Below, piece by piece: positions 47,674 through 56,727 of a DNA stretch of 64,000 nt. Source of the DNA: Sphingomonas sp. LHG3406-1 (GTDB taxonomy: Bacteria > Pseudomonadota > Alphaproteobacteria > Sphingomonadales > Sphingomonadaceae). The notes under the pieces are model-generated. The model did not search any database, was not told the origin of the DNA, and saw only the letters and a program-made list of their open reading frames with translations. The number at the start of each line of letters is the position of its first letter. Within the stretch, counting starts at the first letter, position 1. Where the stretch lies: positions 992,001 to 1,056,000 of the forward strand of contig NZ_CP069128.1 in NCBI RefSeq assembly GCF_029637485.1, given 5' to 3'. A program made the position numbers and the translations under genes.

Positions 47674-47704
47674 AACCGCCACCTTTTTCCTGCGGGCGAG
47701 CACC

Positions 47705-49243
47705 ATGCAAGACTATCCGCTAACGGTAGATCGATTCTTGACGCATGCCGCCAAATGGTCGGGCACGCGCGAGATCGTGTCCGCTCGCCCAGGCGCCCGG
47801 CCCACCCGCAACACCTACGCGGAGGTGCACGATCGCGCCAATCGCCTGTCGGGTGCGCTGGCCAGCTTGGGGGTTTGCGAAGGCAGCCGAGTCGCCTCGC
47901 TGGCGTGGAACAGCCGTCACCATGTCGAGCTCTATTTCGCGGTCATGGGGATGGGCGCCGTCTGCCACACCCTCAACCCGCGCCTGACTGCCGCCCAGCT
48001 CGCGGCGATGGTGGTCGAAGCGGAGGACATGCTGCTGGCCGTCTCCGCTGACCTTCTCCCTCTGGCCGAGGAGCTGATGCAGCTCTGCCCCGGCCTTCAC
48101 CATCTGCTACTGCTCGACACCGACGGCCCTTCCTCGCTTGAGGAGCTGCTGGAGCGCGCCGGCACACCCTACTCTTGGGGCCGGTTCGACGAGCGGACGA
48201 TGGCTGGGCTATGCTACACCTCTGGCACCACTGGCGCGCCCAAGGGCGTGCCCTACACGCATCGCTCCAACTACCTGCACACGCTGCGCGCGCTCGGTGC
48301 GGATGTGGTCGGCCTGACCGCGCGCGACAGCCTGCTGCTGGCCGTTCCGATGTTCCACGCCAACGGCTGGGGCCTGCCGTTTGCGGCGCCTGCCGTGGGC
48401 GCCAAGCTGGTGCTCCCCGGACGCCAGCTCGACGGCGCCAGCCTCGCCCGCCTGTTGGCAGAGGAAGAGGTCACCGTCGCGGTCGGCGTGCAGACCGTAT
48501 GGCTCGGCCTCCTCGACCATCTCGAGCGCAGCGGCATGACGCTCCCCCAGCTTCAGCGCGTGCTGATCGGCGGCTCCAACTGCCCCGAAGCGCTGCTGCG
48601 CCGGCTTGAAAAGGGGCTCGGCGCGCGGGTGCAGACCAGCTGGGGCATGACCGAATTGTCACCGATCGGGACCATGTCGCCGCCCGGCGAAGCAGCCGTG
48701 GCCGGCACTGCTGGCCGGCCAGCCATCGGCGTCGACCTCAAGCTCACCGACGAGCATGGTACTCCCCTGCCCCAGCAGCGCGGAACGCAGGGTCATCTGA
48801 AGGTGCGCGGCGCCAGCGTCCTCGATCGCTACCTTGGCGCTGACAAAGACGCGCTGGACGACGAAGGCTACTTCGAAACCGGCGACCTCGCGCTGATCGA
48901 CGAGGCTGGCAACCTCGTCATCTGCGGCCGTTCCAAGGACCTGATCAAATCGGGCGGCGAGTGGATCAACCCGGCGGAGATCGAAGCGATCGTCGGCGAC
49001 CATCCCTCCATCCGACATGTCGCGGTGATCGGCCGCAGCGATGCTAGATGGGGCGAACGCCCGCTGATGGTAGTTGAGCGCTCGGCCGGCGGCGAAGCCG
49101 CGGACCTCCTCACCCTGCTCAAGGGCAGGATCGCCGACTGGTGGATCCCCGACCGGGTCATTGAAGTCGACGCCATGCCACTCGCCACCACCGGCAAGAT
49201 CGACAAGCAGCGCCTGCGCGCCGATTATGCGGGCGCGGCTTAG
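47705..49243 (+). CDS. AMP-dependent acyl-CoA synthetase/ligase
   Basis: The 512-residue ANL-superfamily ligase activates a carboxylic acid to its adenylate and then the CoA thioester. It shows the P-loop YTSGTTGAPKGVPYTH, the A-motif GWGLPF, QTSWGMTELSP, YFETGDLALID, the hinge GRSKDLIKSGGEWINPAEIE, and the catalytic Lys in TTGKIDKQRLR near the C-terminus. It is closest to medium/long-chain or aromatic acyl-CoA ligases, but the substrate cannot be fixed. It is transcribed with the preceding receptor and convergent with the esterase; the stops are almost adjacent. Confidence 0.92.
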   Translation: MQDYPLTVDRFLTHAAKWSGTREIVSARPGARPTRNTYAEVHDRANRLSGALASLGVCEGSRVASLAWNSRHHVELYFAVMGMGAVCHTLNPRLTAAQLAAMVVEAEDMLLAVSADLLPLAEELMQLCPGLHHLLLLDTDGPSSLEELLERAGTPYSWGRFDERTMAGLCYTSGTTGAPKGVPYTHRSNYLHTLRALGADVVGLTARDSLLLAVPMFHANGWGLPFAAPAVGAKLVLPGRQLDGASLARLLAEEEVTVAVGVQTVWLGLLDHLERSGMTLPQLQRVLIGGSNCPEALLRRLEKGLGARVQTSWGMTELSPIGTMSPPGEAAVAGTAGRPAIGVDLKLTDEHGTPLPQQRGTQGHLKVRGASVLDRYLGADKDALDDEGYFETGDLALIDEAGNLVICGRSKDLIKSGGEWINPAEIEAIVGDHPSIRHVAVIGRSDARWGERPLMVVERSAGGEAADLLTLLKGRIADWWIPDRVIEVDAMPLATTGKIDKQRLRADYAGAA

Positions 49244-49244
49244 C

Positions 49245-50858
49245 TCAGCAGCCGGCGACGGGCGGCGCGATTTCGGGCGCGAGCAGCCCGACGTTCCAGT
49301 TCCAGCCGTCCTTGCCCGCGGCGCGGCGGCGGCACATCACCGTTTCGTTGAACTCGAACATGCCGGGGAACAGATCGCGCCCCCGTTCTGGTCCACCTGC
49401 GAACCGAATATAGTTCTGCGCCGCTCCATAGGCGGGCCACGCCGGCGCCCCTTTTGCGACGGGCCGCCCGGTGGCAACGAAGCTGGTCCAATAATCGATC
49501 ATGATGCTCGATAGGCGCCGCTCGGACCCCGTCTCCGGCACCTTGGGCCAGCGCGGTGGCGTGCCGTTGAACGTGCCCCAGGTATAGGGCAGTTCGGAGC
49601 CGTGGAAGGCGTGCAGCCCTGCGGAATCGGCCGCCGGATAACCGTGGTCGAACAGATAGAGATAAGCGGGCTGCCCGGCCGCGGTCTGCTTGCGTGCGAT
49701 CCGTTCCGACGTCCAGCCATACAGGCTGTCGCGGGTCGCAGCGAGCGTGCTCTCGGCATGATCGGCGCTCGGGTACAGCCGCAGGAAAGCCGGAGCGAGG
49801 TCGCGGTAGCGAGCAGTGATTTCGCGCTCATAGTCGGCCGGGCTGGCCGATGTCTTGGGTGCCAGCATCCTCAGCGAACGGATCTCGCCCTGGTTGAAGC
49901 CGGCCAGCACCGGAACCCGCGCCTGGTTGCCGCGATCGAACGCATCGACCATCTGCTGCGGCAGGACCTCGTCATCGACCACGCCGAATGGAAAAAAGCC
50001 GGCCGCGCTCGCCGCCACGGTCAGGGCCGCCGGATCGAGCTTGCGCATCTCTGCGATAGACGGTGCCTTGAGCGCCAGGCCAAGCAGCTGCCCTCCCGCC
50101 TCCCACGCTGGCAGCCCGAAGCGCGCCCGCTTCAGCTCCGGCATGGAGACCATGTAGGCGCTTTGCGCAATCGCACCGCGAAACAGCCTGCGCGCCGCAG
50201 GCGAGGTCATCATGTACAACGCGCTTAAACCCCCGGCGGACTCGCCAGCGATCGTCACCTTTGCCGGGTCGCCGCCGAACGCCCGGACATTTTGCTGCAC
50301 CCAGCGTAAGGCGGCGATCTGGTCGAGCAGCCCGTAATTCCCCGACCGCCCGCTAGCATTCTCCTTGCCGAGGTCAGGGTGGGCAAGCCATCCGAGCACG
50401 CCAAGACGATAATTGATCGAGACCACCACTATCCCGCGCTCGGCAAGCCGCTGCCCGTCATAAAGCGCTTCGCGGCTGCTGCCGGTCAGCAGCGATCCGC
50501 CATGAATCCACACAATCACTGGCGCATTGCGGGCCTTGGCCGGGGTCCAGATGTTGAGCGACAGGCAATCCTCGCTCATCGGCAGGGTGACCCCATTGTA
50601 GATGTTGGGCGCACCAGCCGACGGCTGCACGCAGGCCGGGCCGAAGTCGGTCGCCGCGCGCTCCCCGCTCCACCGCTCAAGCGACGCCGGCGCCCGCCAT
50701 CGTAGGTCGCCCACCGGCGGCTTTGCAAAAGGAATGCCCTTGAACACGCGAAGGCTCCCCGAAGTGGTGCCGCGCACGGTTCCAGCAGGGGCATTCACGA
50801 CCTGCGCCGCAGCAGGGGTCGCCGTTATTACGGCAAGTGCAAGCATCCAGTTCTTCAT
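49245..50858 (-). CDS. Type-B carboxylesterase, secreted
   Basis: The 537-residue alpha/beta-hydrolase resembles carboxylesterase/cholinesterase (type B). It has a signal peptide (MKNWMLALAVITATPAAA), oxyanion HGG (119-121) in VIVWIHGGSLLTGSS, EDCLSLNIWTP, the nucleophile Ser207 in GESAGG, an acidic residue near GFNQGE and the catalytic His in FHGSELPY. It should cleave an ester outside the cytoplasm. The ATG at 50856-50858 overlaps the stop of the upstream MFS gene by 4 nt. With the acyl-CoA ligase and receptor it forms a possible ester uptake-and-activation set. Confidence 0.92.
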   Translation of the reverse strand: MKNWMLALAVITATPAAAQVVNAPAGTVRGTTSGSLRVFKGIPFAKPPVGDLRWRAPASLERWSGERAATDFGPACVQPSAGAPNIYNGVTLPMSEDCLSLNIWTPAKARNAPVIVWIHGGSLLTGSSREALYDGQRLAERGIVVVSINYRLGVLGWLAHPDLGKENASGRSGNYGLLDQIAALRWVQQNVRAFGGDPAKVTIAGESAGGLSALYMMTSPAARRLFRGAIAQSAYMVSMPELKRARFGLPAWEAGGQLLGLALKAPSIAEMRKLDPAALTVAASAAGFFPFGVVDDEVLPQQMVDAFDRGNQARVPVLAGFNQGEIRSLRMLAPKTSASPADYEREITARYRDLAPAFLRLYPSADHAESTLAATRDSLYGWTSERIARKQTAAGQPAYLYLFDHGYPAADSAGLHAFHGSELPYTWGTFNGTPPRWPKVPETGSERRLSSIMIDYWTSFVATGRPVAKGAPAWPAYGAAQNYIRFAGGPERGRDLFPGMFEFNETVMCRRRAAGKDGWNWNVGLLAPEIAPPVAGC

Positions 50859-52150
50859 GCCCGGGCCTCCTGTCGCCCCAGCGTGCGTGCCAACCGCATG
50901 AACAGGGCGATGGCGATCACGTAAAAGGGTGTCAGCGTGTAGAGCGACAGTTGCAGGCTGTTGGTGGAGCCGCGCGCCGCAAACCAGTCGCTCGCCGCCC
51001 CCACCCACGTTGGCCCGAGGCCAAGCCCAATGAAGTTCATCACCAGCAGCAGCAGAGCACCGGCCAGCACCCGCTGATTGGGCGCGCTTTCCTCCTGTAC
51101 CAGGGTTACCGAGCAGGACAGGTAGAAGTAATTGAAGAACATGACTACGGTCAGCAGCACCAGCGCCAGCGGCCATGACGGCGCCCACACGAATGCCAGG
51201 TAGAAGGGCATGGCCACCGCCAGCGAGGCGGCGGGAAGGATCGCGAACCCACGGCGGCTGGCTCTCGTCACCTTGTCGATGATTCGGCCAGACACCAGCA
51301 TTCCGCCGCCCATTCCGACCACGATCACCAGCGCATACCAGATCGCCACCTCGGACAGGGTCATGCCCTTTTCCCGCATTAGGAACAGCACCGCGAAATT
51401 GCCCAGGCCATAGGTCACAAACTGCGTCGCGCCGCTGCCTAATGCGGCAAGGCTCAGCACCGGATTGGCGAAGAACGCCTTCACCGTACCCCAAAACGGC
51501 GCATGGCCCAGCGGCTCGCCAACCCGGCCGTCGGTTGCGCCCTTGGCCGGCTCGGGCACGATGAACGGCAGCGCGGTAGCGGTGACGAGTCCCACTATCC
51601 CGATGGCAATGAAGGCATCGCGCCAGTTGAAGGCGGCGGCGATCGAAGCGCCCAGCGCGATCCCTAACGCCGCACCGATCGGCGGGCCTAGGTTGAAGAT
51701 CCCGAACGCCATGCCGCGGCGGCCCGGGGGAAAGGTGTCGGTGATCAGCGCATAGGAAGGCGGCACGCCTCCCGCTTCTCCGAACCCCACAGTCATTCGA
51801 GCCAGTGCCAGCTGAGGATAGGTTCGCGCCAGCCCGCAGGCGATCGTCGCCGCGCTCCAGATACCGCAGGCAAGGCTCAGCACCGCGACCCGGTTGGTCC
51901 GGTCTGCGACCCAGCTAACCGGAATGGCTATGAAGCAATAGAACATGGCGAAGTAGAGCCCGCCGAGCAGCCCCAATTGCCCGTCAGTAATCTGCAATTC
52001 GTCCTGGATCGGCTTGGCCAGGATCGCCAGCAGCTGCCGATCGAAGAAGTTCAGAACGTAGACGAAGGTCAGGGTGATCAGGATCACGCTCGGGCTTCGG
52101 CGCGCGGCTGCTGCCGCAGCCGTGCCCACCTTCTCCGCCCCAACCGTCAT
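50855..52150 (-). CDS. MFS transporter (Spinster-like)
   Basis: The 431-residue major-facilitator protein has 12 predicted helices. Typical stretches are YVLNFFDRQLLAILAKPIQDEL in helix 1, SWVADRTNRVAVLSLA (loop 2-3 motif) and ARMTVGFGEAGGVPPSYALITDTFPPGRRGMAFGI. It resembles Spinster-type transporters often found in sphingomonad aromatic/terpenoid clusters. The ATG at 52148-52150 is chosen. It heads an MFS-esterase unit, diverges from the TetR gene and is likely controlled by it. Substrate unknown; uptake of the same compound handled by the esterase is plausible. Confidence 0.9.
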   Translation of the reverse strand: MTVGAEKVGTAAAAAARRSPSVILITLTFVYVLNFFDRQLLAILAKPIQDELQITDGQLGLLGGLYFAMFYCFIAIPVSWVADRTNRVAVLSLACGIWSAATIACGLARTYPQLALARMTVGFGEAGGVPPSYALITDTFPPGRRGMAFGIFNLGPPIGAALGIALGASIAAAFNWRDAFIAIGIVGLVTATALPFIVPEPAKGATDGRVGEPLGHAPFWGTVKAFFANPVLSLAALGSGATQFVTYGLGNFAVLFLMREKGMTLSEVAIWYALVIVVGMGGGMLVSGRIIDKVTRASRRGFAILPAASLAVAMPFYLAFVWAPSWPLALVLLTVVMFFNYFYLSCSVTLVQEESAPNQRVLAGALLLLVMNFIGLGLGPTWVGAASDWFAARGSTNSLQLSLYTLTPFYVIAIALFMRLARTLGRQEARA

Positions 52151-52292
52151 AAGCCGCCGACGCCTCCACTGCACCATGGGGAATGGACAGCAGCCCGGCG
52201 GCGAAGTCAATGCACGCTAACTCGTGTGTGAATATCCTTGAGGCTTGCTTGTGCGGCTTGACCAATGCTGCGCCGCAGCACAGGAAAGGGTC

Positions 52293-52976
52293 GTGACCGA
52301 GGCACCGCAACCCGTTCGCCGCTCCCGTAAGGCAGAGCAGCGCGCCGAAACGATGGAAGCAATCTACGACGCCGCCGAGGAGTTGTTCTCCAAGCACGGC
52401 CTGCACGGCGTCACTTTGAAGGACGTCGCCAAGCAGGTCGGCGTCCACCACACTCTGCTGAACTATTACTTTATCGACAAGAAGGCGTTGTTCGACGCCG
52501 TTTTCGCTCGGCGCGCAGTGATCACCAGTAATCGCCGGATGAAAGCGCTTGACGATTATGAGGCTGCCGCCGGCGACAAGGTCACGGTCGAGGGCGCGTT
52601 GCACGCGTTCCTCGATACCGACCTCGACACCTACATCAGCGGTGGCGAGGGATGGCGCAATTACGCCAAGCTCGGTGCCCAAGTTGCCAACACGCCCGAG
52701 TGGGGCGCCGACCTGATGGACCAGCACTTTGATCCCGTAGTGCTCCGGCTGATCGCCCTATTGCAGCGCGCCCTGCCCGGCTGCCCGCGTACCGACATCT
52801 TCTGGGGCTATCACTTCGTGACCGGCGCGCTGATGCTGACGCTTGCCCGCACTGGGCGCATCGACAAGCTATCTGGAGGCCTGTGCCGCTCCGACGACTT
52901 CCATGCGGTCAAAGATCGCATGGCCCGGTTCATGGCCGCCGGCTTTCGCGAGATCTGCTCATCTGCCGAGACCTGA
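52293..52976 (+). CDS. TetR-family transcriptional regulator
   Basis: The 227-residue regulator has an N-terminal TetR helix-turn-helix (MEAIYDAAEELFSKHGLHGVTLKDVAKQVGVHHTLLNYYFIDKKAL) and a C-terminal ligand-binding helical domain (about 85-227). The ATG/GTG choice is uncertain; the GTG at 52293 with AGGAAAGG upstream is preferred. It diverges from the MFS-esterase genes and probably controls them in response to the substrate. No clear palindromic operator was found in the 140 bp between the two starts. Confidence 0.92.
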   Translation: MTEAPQPVRRSRKAEQRAETMEAIYDAAEELFSKHGLHGVTLKDVAKQVGVHHTLLNYYFIDKKALFDAVFARRAVITSNRRMKALDDYEAAAGDKVTVEGALHAFLDTDLDTYISGGEGWRNYAKLGAQVANTPEWGADLMDQHFDPVVLRLIALLQRALPGCPRTDIFWGYHFVTGALMLTLARTGRIDKLSGGLCRSDDFHAVKDRMARFMAAGFREICSSAET

Positions 52977-53309
52977 GGTCTCTTCGATCGCAAGAAGCGG
53001 CAGATGGCATGTCGAACGCCTTAGAGCTGTCAGCGCCAATTCGGTCTTTCGTTGGAAGATGCGTGTTGCTGTCGTCTGCTCATGATGAACGAGCGTCCGC
53101 AATCCGCCGGCGCTCTCCCGAAAGCAGCCGTTCCGCTTACAACCAACCATTGACGTTCGAGGTGGGATCGCCAGAGCGTCGGCAAGTGGCCGTACTCTGC
53201 CACTCCGGAGTTGGGGTCCTCACCAGGAAAGCTGCCGCTGGTTCAGCCAGGTGCTCCGCTATTCGCGCCTGGCCCGCGAGGCAGACGCGAGCTTGAGCGA
53301 AGGTCCTTA
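52977..53309. other. Non-coding gap after the TetR gene
   Basis: About 330 bp with no ORF I can support. Short frames on both strands lack codon bias and homology-like motifs. Around 53092-53126 (minus strand) there is a CTGCTTTCG...GCGGACG pattern that faintly resembles the 28-bp repeat found at 61133 and 61547. The rest shows nothing notable. Confidence 0.5.
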
Positions 53310-54002
53310 CTACTTCCATTGCTGCGCGACGGCTTGCGCCTCTGCCGCCGGATCGAATGCTTCCCCTGCAAGCCGACTGTCGATGAGGGCGGAGAGTGCC
53401 GGATCCTGGCCGCTGGCCATCCGATAGTCCCCCTGAGTGGAGCGGGAACGGACTAGGCCCTCGATTGCCCAATCCTCGCCCCTGCGGCAGGCCAGGCCAT
53501 TCTGGGCTTCAGCAGCAAAAGTGCGGCAGTAGCGGCCCTCCCGGTCCTTGAAGCTGAGGCCGATACGAACGCCGTTTTGCTCGCCGGCAGCAGCCAATTG
53601 GCGGTTGAGAGCCGCGTCCAGGGGCCCGGCGGCCGCAAGCTGTCCGCCCGTCGATCGGAACGAATCACCCTCGCGTGGTACATAGGTGCCGATCAGGAGT
53701 CCGAGCGCCAGGCTCGCAGCGGCGGCCAGCCCGGCGACGCTCCACTGCCCCCGGCGAGCGCGCACGGCGGCGAAGTCGATCACGTCGGCGCTTCGGGGCT
53801 CCGCCGCGCTCTGAAGGCGCTCGGGCACGGGTGCGGCGAGGACCGGTGCGAACGCCGCGGACAGCCTGTTCGACAGTGCCCGGTGCTGGTCCGCAATGGC
53901 GGCGAGTTCGGGGTCGGCCGCAACCCTCGCGGCCATTGCGCTCGCCTCCGGCTCCGGAAGCTCTCCGTCCAGCCAGGCGTAGAAGTCGGGATCGTCGGTC
54001 AT
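53310..54002 (-). CDS. Anti-sigma factor (membrane-bound, non-zinc type)
   Basis: The 230-residue protein has a short acidic cytoplasmic domain (MTDDPDFYAWLDGELPEPEASAMAARVAADPEL), the usual start of anti-sigma proteins, and one membrane helix (about 88-107, VAGLAAAASLALGLLIGTYV). The periplasmic domain (about 110-230) contains CRTFAAEAQNGLACRRGEDW. The cytoplasmic part lacks the HxxxCxxC zinc motif. Its ATG overlaps the sigma-factor stop by 4 nt (ATGA), the standard coupled arrangement. It presumably holds the ECF sigma factor inactive until a periplasmic signal arrives. Confidence 0.88.
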   Translation of the reverse strand: MTDDPDFYAWLDGELPEPEASAMAARVAADPELAAIADQHRALSNRLSAAFAPVLAAPVPERLQSAAEPRSADVIDFAAVRARRGQWSVAGLAAAASLALGLLIGTYVPREGDSFRSTGGQLAAAGPLDAALNRQLAAAGEQNGVRIGLSFKDREGRYCRTFAAEAQNGLACRRGEDWAIEGLVRSRSTQGDYRMASGQDPALSALIDSRLAGEAFDPAAEAQAVAQQWK

Positions 54003-54505
54003 TCGTCACTTCCCTCGCCAAGCGCCGCAAGAAGGGCATTGCGCCCGCGCACCAACCGGCTCGACACCGTGCCGATCGGCTGCCCGAGCAGCTCGGCGAC
54101 CTCCCGGTAGCCGAGGCCTTCGATCATGATCAGGGCGACAACCTCCCGCTGTTCGTCGGGCAAGCGGCTCATTGCCCGCATGACGTTCGCCAGTTCCGCC
54201 GAGCGCTCGATGTCGGCCGCACCGTCGAAGCCCTGACGTTCGCCCTCTTCGGGTGACGCTTCCCAGGTCGCCTTGCGCTGCCTGCTGCGGGCCTCGTCGA
54301 TCCACAGGTTGCGAGTGATGCGGAACAGCCAGCTGTCGAGCCTGGTGCCGAGCGTGAACTGCGCCCGGCTGCGAAGGGCCCGCTCGACCGCGAGCGCTGC
54401 CAGATCGTCCGCGTCCGCCGGGTGACGCGACAGCGCGAAGGCGAAGCGCCGCACCCGTGGCAGCAGCGATGCGACACCTTGGGCAAACTCGTCCTGGCTG
54501 TTCAT
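53999..54505 (-). CDS. ECF RNA polymerase sigma factor
   Basis: The 168-residue sigma-70-family factor has region 2 (FALSRHPADADDLAALAVERAL, then SWLFRITRNLWIDEARSRQRK) and region 4 (LPDEQREVVALIMIEGLGYREVAELLGQPIGTVSSRLVRGRNALL). It lacks regions 1 and 3, as expected for extracytoplasmic-function factors. The ATG at 54503-54505 is chosen. It diverges from the subtilase gene; an 11-bp inverted repeat lies in the shared promoter. The subtilase and Gly-rich gene are probable regulon members. Confidence 0.92.
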   Translation of the reverse strand: MNSQDEFAQGVASLLPRVRRFAFALSRHPADADDLAALAVERALRSRAQFTLGTRLDSWLFRITRNLWIDEARSRQRKATWEASPEEGERQGFDGAADIERSAELANVMRAMSRLPDEQREVVALIMIEGLGYREVAELLGQPIGTVSSRLVRGRNALLAALGEGSDE

Positions 54506-54516
54506 TGCTCTCCATG

Positions 54517-54550
54517 GGGATGAAACGAGGAGGCTGCGCCGTTTCATCCC
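54517..54550. promoter_or_regulatory. Perfect 11-bp inverted repeat in the sigma/subtilase divergent promoter
   Basis: GGGATGAAACG (54517-54527) and CGTTTCATCCC (54540-54550), separated by 12 nt. It occupies most of the 74 bp between the sigma and subtilase starts. Each arm contains TGAAAC, which resembles the -35 element of many ECF promoters, so it may represent two facing promoters or a dyad operator. Confidence 0.7.
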
Positions 54551-54579
54551 TGACGACGAACTGATTAGGATGCCCGGAA

Positions 54580-55923
54580 ATGTCCAGACACTCTTACGCC
54601 CTTGCCGCCCTGCTGCTGGCCGGCGTCGCACTTGCCGCTGGTGGCGCGGCCCGGGCGCAACTGCTGCCTTCGCTTCCGGTCGGCAACCTGCCAGTGCCGC
54701 TGCCGGACGCCGTTCGCGGGGCACCTCTGGTGGGTGAGCTTCTGAGCGGCCTAACCCCCACAGAACGGCGCGCGGCGACGGTCCCCAGCCTCGACCGGCT
54801 CGGGGTCGGTGCGGCCGTCGGTGACCTTGGCCGGGAAACGCTTGCAGAGCTGCGCCGTCTTCGCCTTGCCGAGCTGATCCGCGCCAATCCGGCGCTGCTC
54901 GACGTCGGGCCCGACGGGGCGCCGATCCGGCGCGGCGTGCTGGTCGCCATCGACCCGACCGAAGCCCAGTTAAGGGCTGCGACTTCGGCCGGCTTCACGG
55001 TCGAGACCCGCGAGGACCTCGGCGGCCTCGTCAGTGTCGTGCTCAAGGTTCCCGTGCGGCTTTCCGCCCGGGCAGCGATGCGGCGGCTGACGGAGGTCGC
55101 ACCCGGGCTCACGGCCGATTACGATCATGTCTACGAACCGGCGGGCGGAGCGCTCCTGCCGGGTGCCGGCGCACTGCTCGCCGCCGCCGCGCCGCCGCCG
55201 ATGCCGGCTGGAAAGACCATCGTCATGATCGATGGGGGCGTGGCCCCGCACCCCAGCCTCGCCGGTGCCTCGATCGTGCAACAGGGCTTTGCCGGGCCGG
55301 CGAAGGCGACCGGACACGGCACGGCAGTCGCGTCGCTCCTGGTGGGGCGGGACGGTGCCTTTCGCGGTGCCGCCGCTGGAACGAGGCTGTTCGTCGCTGA
55401 CGTCTACGGCGGCAGCCCGGCGGCGGGCAGCGCAAGCGCCATCGTCAGGGCGCTCGCCTGGGCCGCGTCAAAGCGGCCCGACGCCATCAGCATCAGCCTT
55501 GTGGGTCCCAGTAATCTCCTGCTGCAGCGCGCCGTCGCGATCCTGGCGAGGCGCCAGATCCGGATAGCGGCAGCGGTTGGCAATGACGGTCCCGCAGCGC
55601 CGATCCAATATCCGGCCGCCTATCCGGGCGTCACCGCAGTCACCGCCGTCGATGCACGCGACCGGGCACTGCCGGAAGCCGGCCGCGCCGCCCGTCTCGA
55701 CTATGCCGCGCCAGGGTCGGACATGGCCGCGGCCCTGCCTGGCCGTGGCTATGCGAAGGTTCGCGGCACCAGCTTCGCGACTCCGCTCGTGGCCGCCCGG
55801 CTCGCTGCCACCCCTTCCGTGCAGGCGCTTGAACGCGAGGTGATCAAGGGCAGAGGCCGGATCGGCCGTGGAATCCTCTGCCGGACATGCCGCACCGACC
55901 CGAAAGTTGTCCACGCGAAATAA
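54580..55923 (+). CDS. S8-family serine protease (subtilase), secreted
   Basis: The 447-residue protein has a signal peptide (MSRHSYALAALLLAGVALAAGGAARA). A pro-region of about 180 residues contains ELRRLRLAELIRANPALLDVGPDG, followed by a subtilisin domain: Asp218 in MIDGGV, His246 in GHGTAVAS, Asn335 oxyanion in AVGNDGP and Ser398 in GTSFATPL. The C-terminus has a Cys pair in ILCRTCRTDP, perhaps a disulfide. It should act in the periplasm or be secreted. It diverges from the ECF sigma factor and is followed by a Gly-rich secreted protein. Confidence 0.93.
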   Translation: MSRHSYALAALLLAGVALAAGGAARAQLLPSLPVGNLPVPLPDAVRGAPLVGELLSGLTPTERRAATVPSLDRLGVGAAVGDLGRETLAELRRLRLAELIRANPALLDVGPDGAPIRRGVLVAIDPTEAQLRAATSAGFTVETREDLGGLVSVVLKVPVRLSARAAMRRLTEVAPGLTADYDHVYEPAGGALLPGAGALLAAAAPPPMPAGKTIVMIDGGVAPHPSLAGASIVQQGFAGPAKATGHGTAVASLLVGRDGAFRGAAAGTRLFVADVYGGSPAAGSASAIVRALAWAASKRPDAISISLVGPSNLLLQRAVAILARRQIRIAAAVGNDGPAAPIQYPAAYPGVTAVTAVDARDRALPEAGRAARLDYAAPGSDMAAALPGRGYAKVRGTSFATPLVAARLAATPSVQALEREVIKGRGRIGRGILCRTCRTDPKVVHAK

Positions 55924-56020
55924 AATGCCCGCGCGGGGATGAAGCGCGAAGTAGCCGTCGTTCTCAACAGGCAAGCACCCCGTTGCTGCACGACGTAGAA
56001 CGACAGGAAAGGTCAAGAAC

Positions 56021-56689
56021 ATGATCCGCTTCACTATCGCGCTGGCCCTCGCCGCCGGCATTGCAACCCCGGCCTCCGCGCAGCTTCTCGGCAATGCCGG
56101 TGGCTCGATCGGCGGGATGGTCAACGGCACGCTCAACGGCAGCAACTCGGTCGGTGGCACCATCGGCGGTGCGCTCGGCGGCAGCGGCGCGCTCGGCGGC
56201 ACGCTCAACAACGTCTCGGGCAGCGTGACGAAGAGCGTGACCAGTAGCGTCGCGGGCACCGGCGAGGTCCGCTCGAGCCGCTCGGTCGACACCCGCAGCG
56301 GCTCGGCCGGCGGCAACCTCGGGCTTGCCGGATCGCTTGCCGGCACTGCCGAGGGCGCACTTGCGGCGACCGGAATGGGCCAGTCCGGCGGCCTTGCAGG
56401 ATCGCTCACCGGCAATGCGTCGGGCGAGAAGAACGCAAGCTTCGGCGTCCAGGGTGTCGGCACCGACCACGTGGGCTCCGTCGCTGGAAGCGCGACCGGC
56501 ATGGCGAGTGGTCAGCTGGCGGCGGCGCGGGAGCGCGCGGGTGCCGTGCGCGGCGAGCTTCAGGGCCGGGCCGAAGGCACCGCCGGCGGCGCCATCTCGT
56601 CGGCTCGCCGGACGAGCGGCTCGCTGACCGCATCCGGGCAGGCCAGCGGCTCCGCCCAGGGCAGCGTCCGCAAGTCCAGCGACGACTGA
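56021..56689 (+). CDS. Secreted Gly/Ser/Ala-rich protein
   Basis: The 222-residue protein starts with a signal peptide (MIRFTIALALAAGIATPASA). The rest is low-complexity: Gly/Asn/Ser repeats such as GSIGGMVNGTLNGSNSVGGT and GGALGGSGALGGTLNN, then GSAxG/GLAGSLAGTAEG blocks and a charged tail (KSSDD). No Cys. It may form a beta-rich or filament-like surface protein. It follows the subtilase by 97 bp on the same strand, and a strong terminator follows it. A substrate or partner of that protease is a reasonable guess, not shown. Confidence 0.8.
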   Translation: MIRFTIALALAAGIATPASAQLLGNAGGSIGGMVNGTLNGSNSVGGTIGGALGGSGALGGTLNNVSGSVTKSVTSSVAGTGEVRSSRSVDTRSGSAGGNLGLAGSLAGTAEGALAATGMGQSGGLAGSLTGNASGEKNASFGVQGVGTDHVGSVAGSATGMASGQLAAARERAGAVRGELQGRAEGTAGGAISSARRTSGSLTASGQASGSAQGSVRKSSDD

Positions 56690-56727
56690 TCCGCACCGAC
56701 TTGCAGGCCCAGCATGGGCCGGCACGC

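Noticed and set aside
46183-47706. 507-codon minus-strand frame opposite the second receptor
   Set aside because: Antisense of a receptor that has a signal peptide, TonB box and aromatic C-terminus.
52959-53150. 63-codon minus-strand frame downstream of the TetR gene
   Set aside because: No ribosome-binding site, no codon bias and no recognisable motif.
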